Source: JBBRZF01 sp038236965
GTDB taxonomy: Bacteria > Acidobacteriota > Terriglobia > Terriglobales > Acidobacteriaceae
Length of the DNA: 13,422 nucleotides
Direction of reading: 5' to 3'
NCBI GenBank assembly: GCA_038236965.1
Contig: JBBRZF010000094.1
Coordinates: 1-13,422 of the forward strand
Of the stretch, positions 13,314-13,422 are shown piece after piece (position 1 is the stretch's first letter; each line of letters starts with the position of its first letter). The translations under genes and the position numbers were made by a program. The notes below the pieces were generated by a model. That model searched no databases and was not told the origin of the DNA. It saw only the letters and a program-made list of their open reading frames with translations.

Positions 13314-13422
13314 ATGGAAGTTGTTCGATTCGTTGCAAGGCTCGATGCAGCGGATCGGCGGCGAGTTCGTCTGCGAGACCGATGTCCACGGCGCGTCTGG
13401 CATTCACTTTTTCGGCGGCGAC
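13312..13422 (-). CDS. C-terminus of an enoyl-CoA hydratase/isomerase-like protein, partial
   Basis: The minus-strand frame is open from the window edge to TAA at 13314-13312 and gives 36 residues. The visible part includes VAAEKVNARRAVDIGLADEL followed by AADPLHRALQRI. The run from AAEKVNARRA to GLADELAADP matches the pattern after the active-site region of crotonase-fold enzymes (an Ala-rich helix, then GLVDEV-like, then a closing helix). Crotonases act on acyl-CoA thioesters, for example in fatty acid or amino acid breakdown. The catalytic part lies outside the window; a related fold such as a ClpP-like or SppA-like peptidase is possible. The placement next to a strong bidirectional terminator supports it as a real gene end. 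Confidence 0.6.
   Translation of the reverse strand, partial: VAAEKVNARRAVDIGLADELAADPLHRALQRIEQLP

Overview
The window reads as chromosomal DNA of a moderately GC-rich bacterium. I infer an acidobacterium (Acidobacteriota, Terriglobia-like). The basis is the overall look of the proteins and the mix of a split two-subunit glycyl-tRNA synthetase, a 7Fe-type ferredoxin, a secreted M28 peptidase, a PPDK, and small exported Cys/Met-rich proteins. No rRNA, tRNA, CRISPR array, insertion sequence or prophage gene was seen.

Layout. Bases 1-1265: the 3' part of a transglutaminase-like protein, then a stand-alone cobalamin-binding module ending at a perfect hairpin terminator. Bases 1287-2063: an orphan 235-residue protein that converges on a secreted M28 metallopeptidase (2061-3725, minus strand), with a shared bidirectional terminator. 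Bases 3726-4301: a divergent intergenic region with promoter candidates on both strands, then a 7Fe ferredoxin with its own terminator. Bases 4465-9306: a housekeeping run of recO, a translationally coupled exported protein of unknown function, glyQ and glyS. A degenerate heptamer repeat lies between glyQ and glyS and supplies the last codons of glyQ. Bases 9402-12181: ppdK, closed by a strong UUCG-loop terminator. Bases 12182-13307: an upstream region with two palindromes, then two small exported Cys/His/Met-rich proteins that look like a periplasmic metal-binding pair. The window ends inside a minus-strand gene whose visible C-terminus resembles an enoyl-CoA hydratase.

How the genes work together. 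RecO (recombinational repair), GlyQS (charging of tRNA-Gly) and PPDK (pyruvate/PEP interconversion) are core functions. The ferredoxin is an electron carrier, and the B12-binding module probably belongs to an acyl-CoA mutase encoded elsewhere. The least explained part is 12182-13249: two adjacent secreted proteins rich in metal ligands, one built from two different internal repeats, behind a CRP-like palindrome and a second perfect inverted repeat. That is the best candidate here for an under-described system, but its role in metal handling is inferred from composition only.
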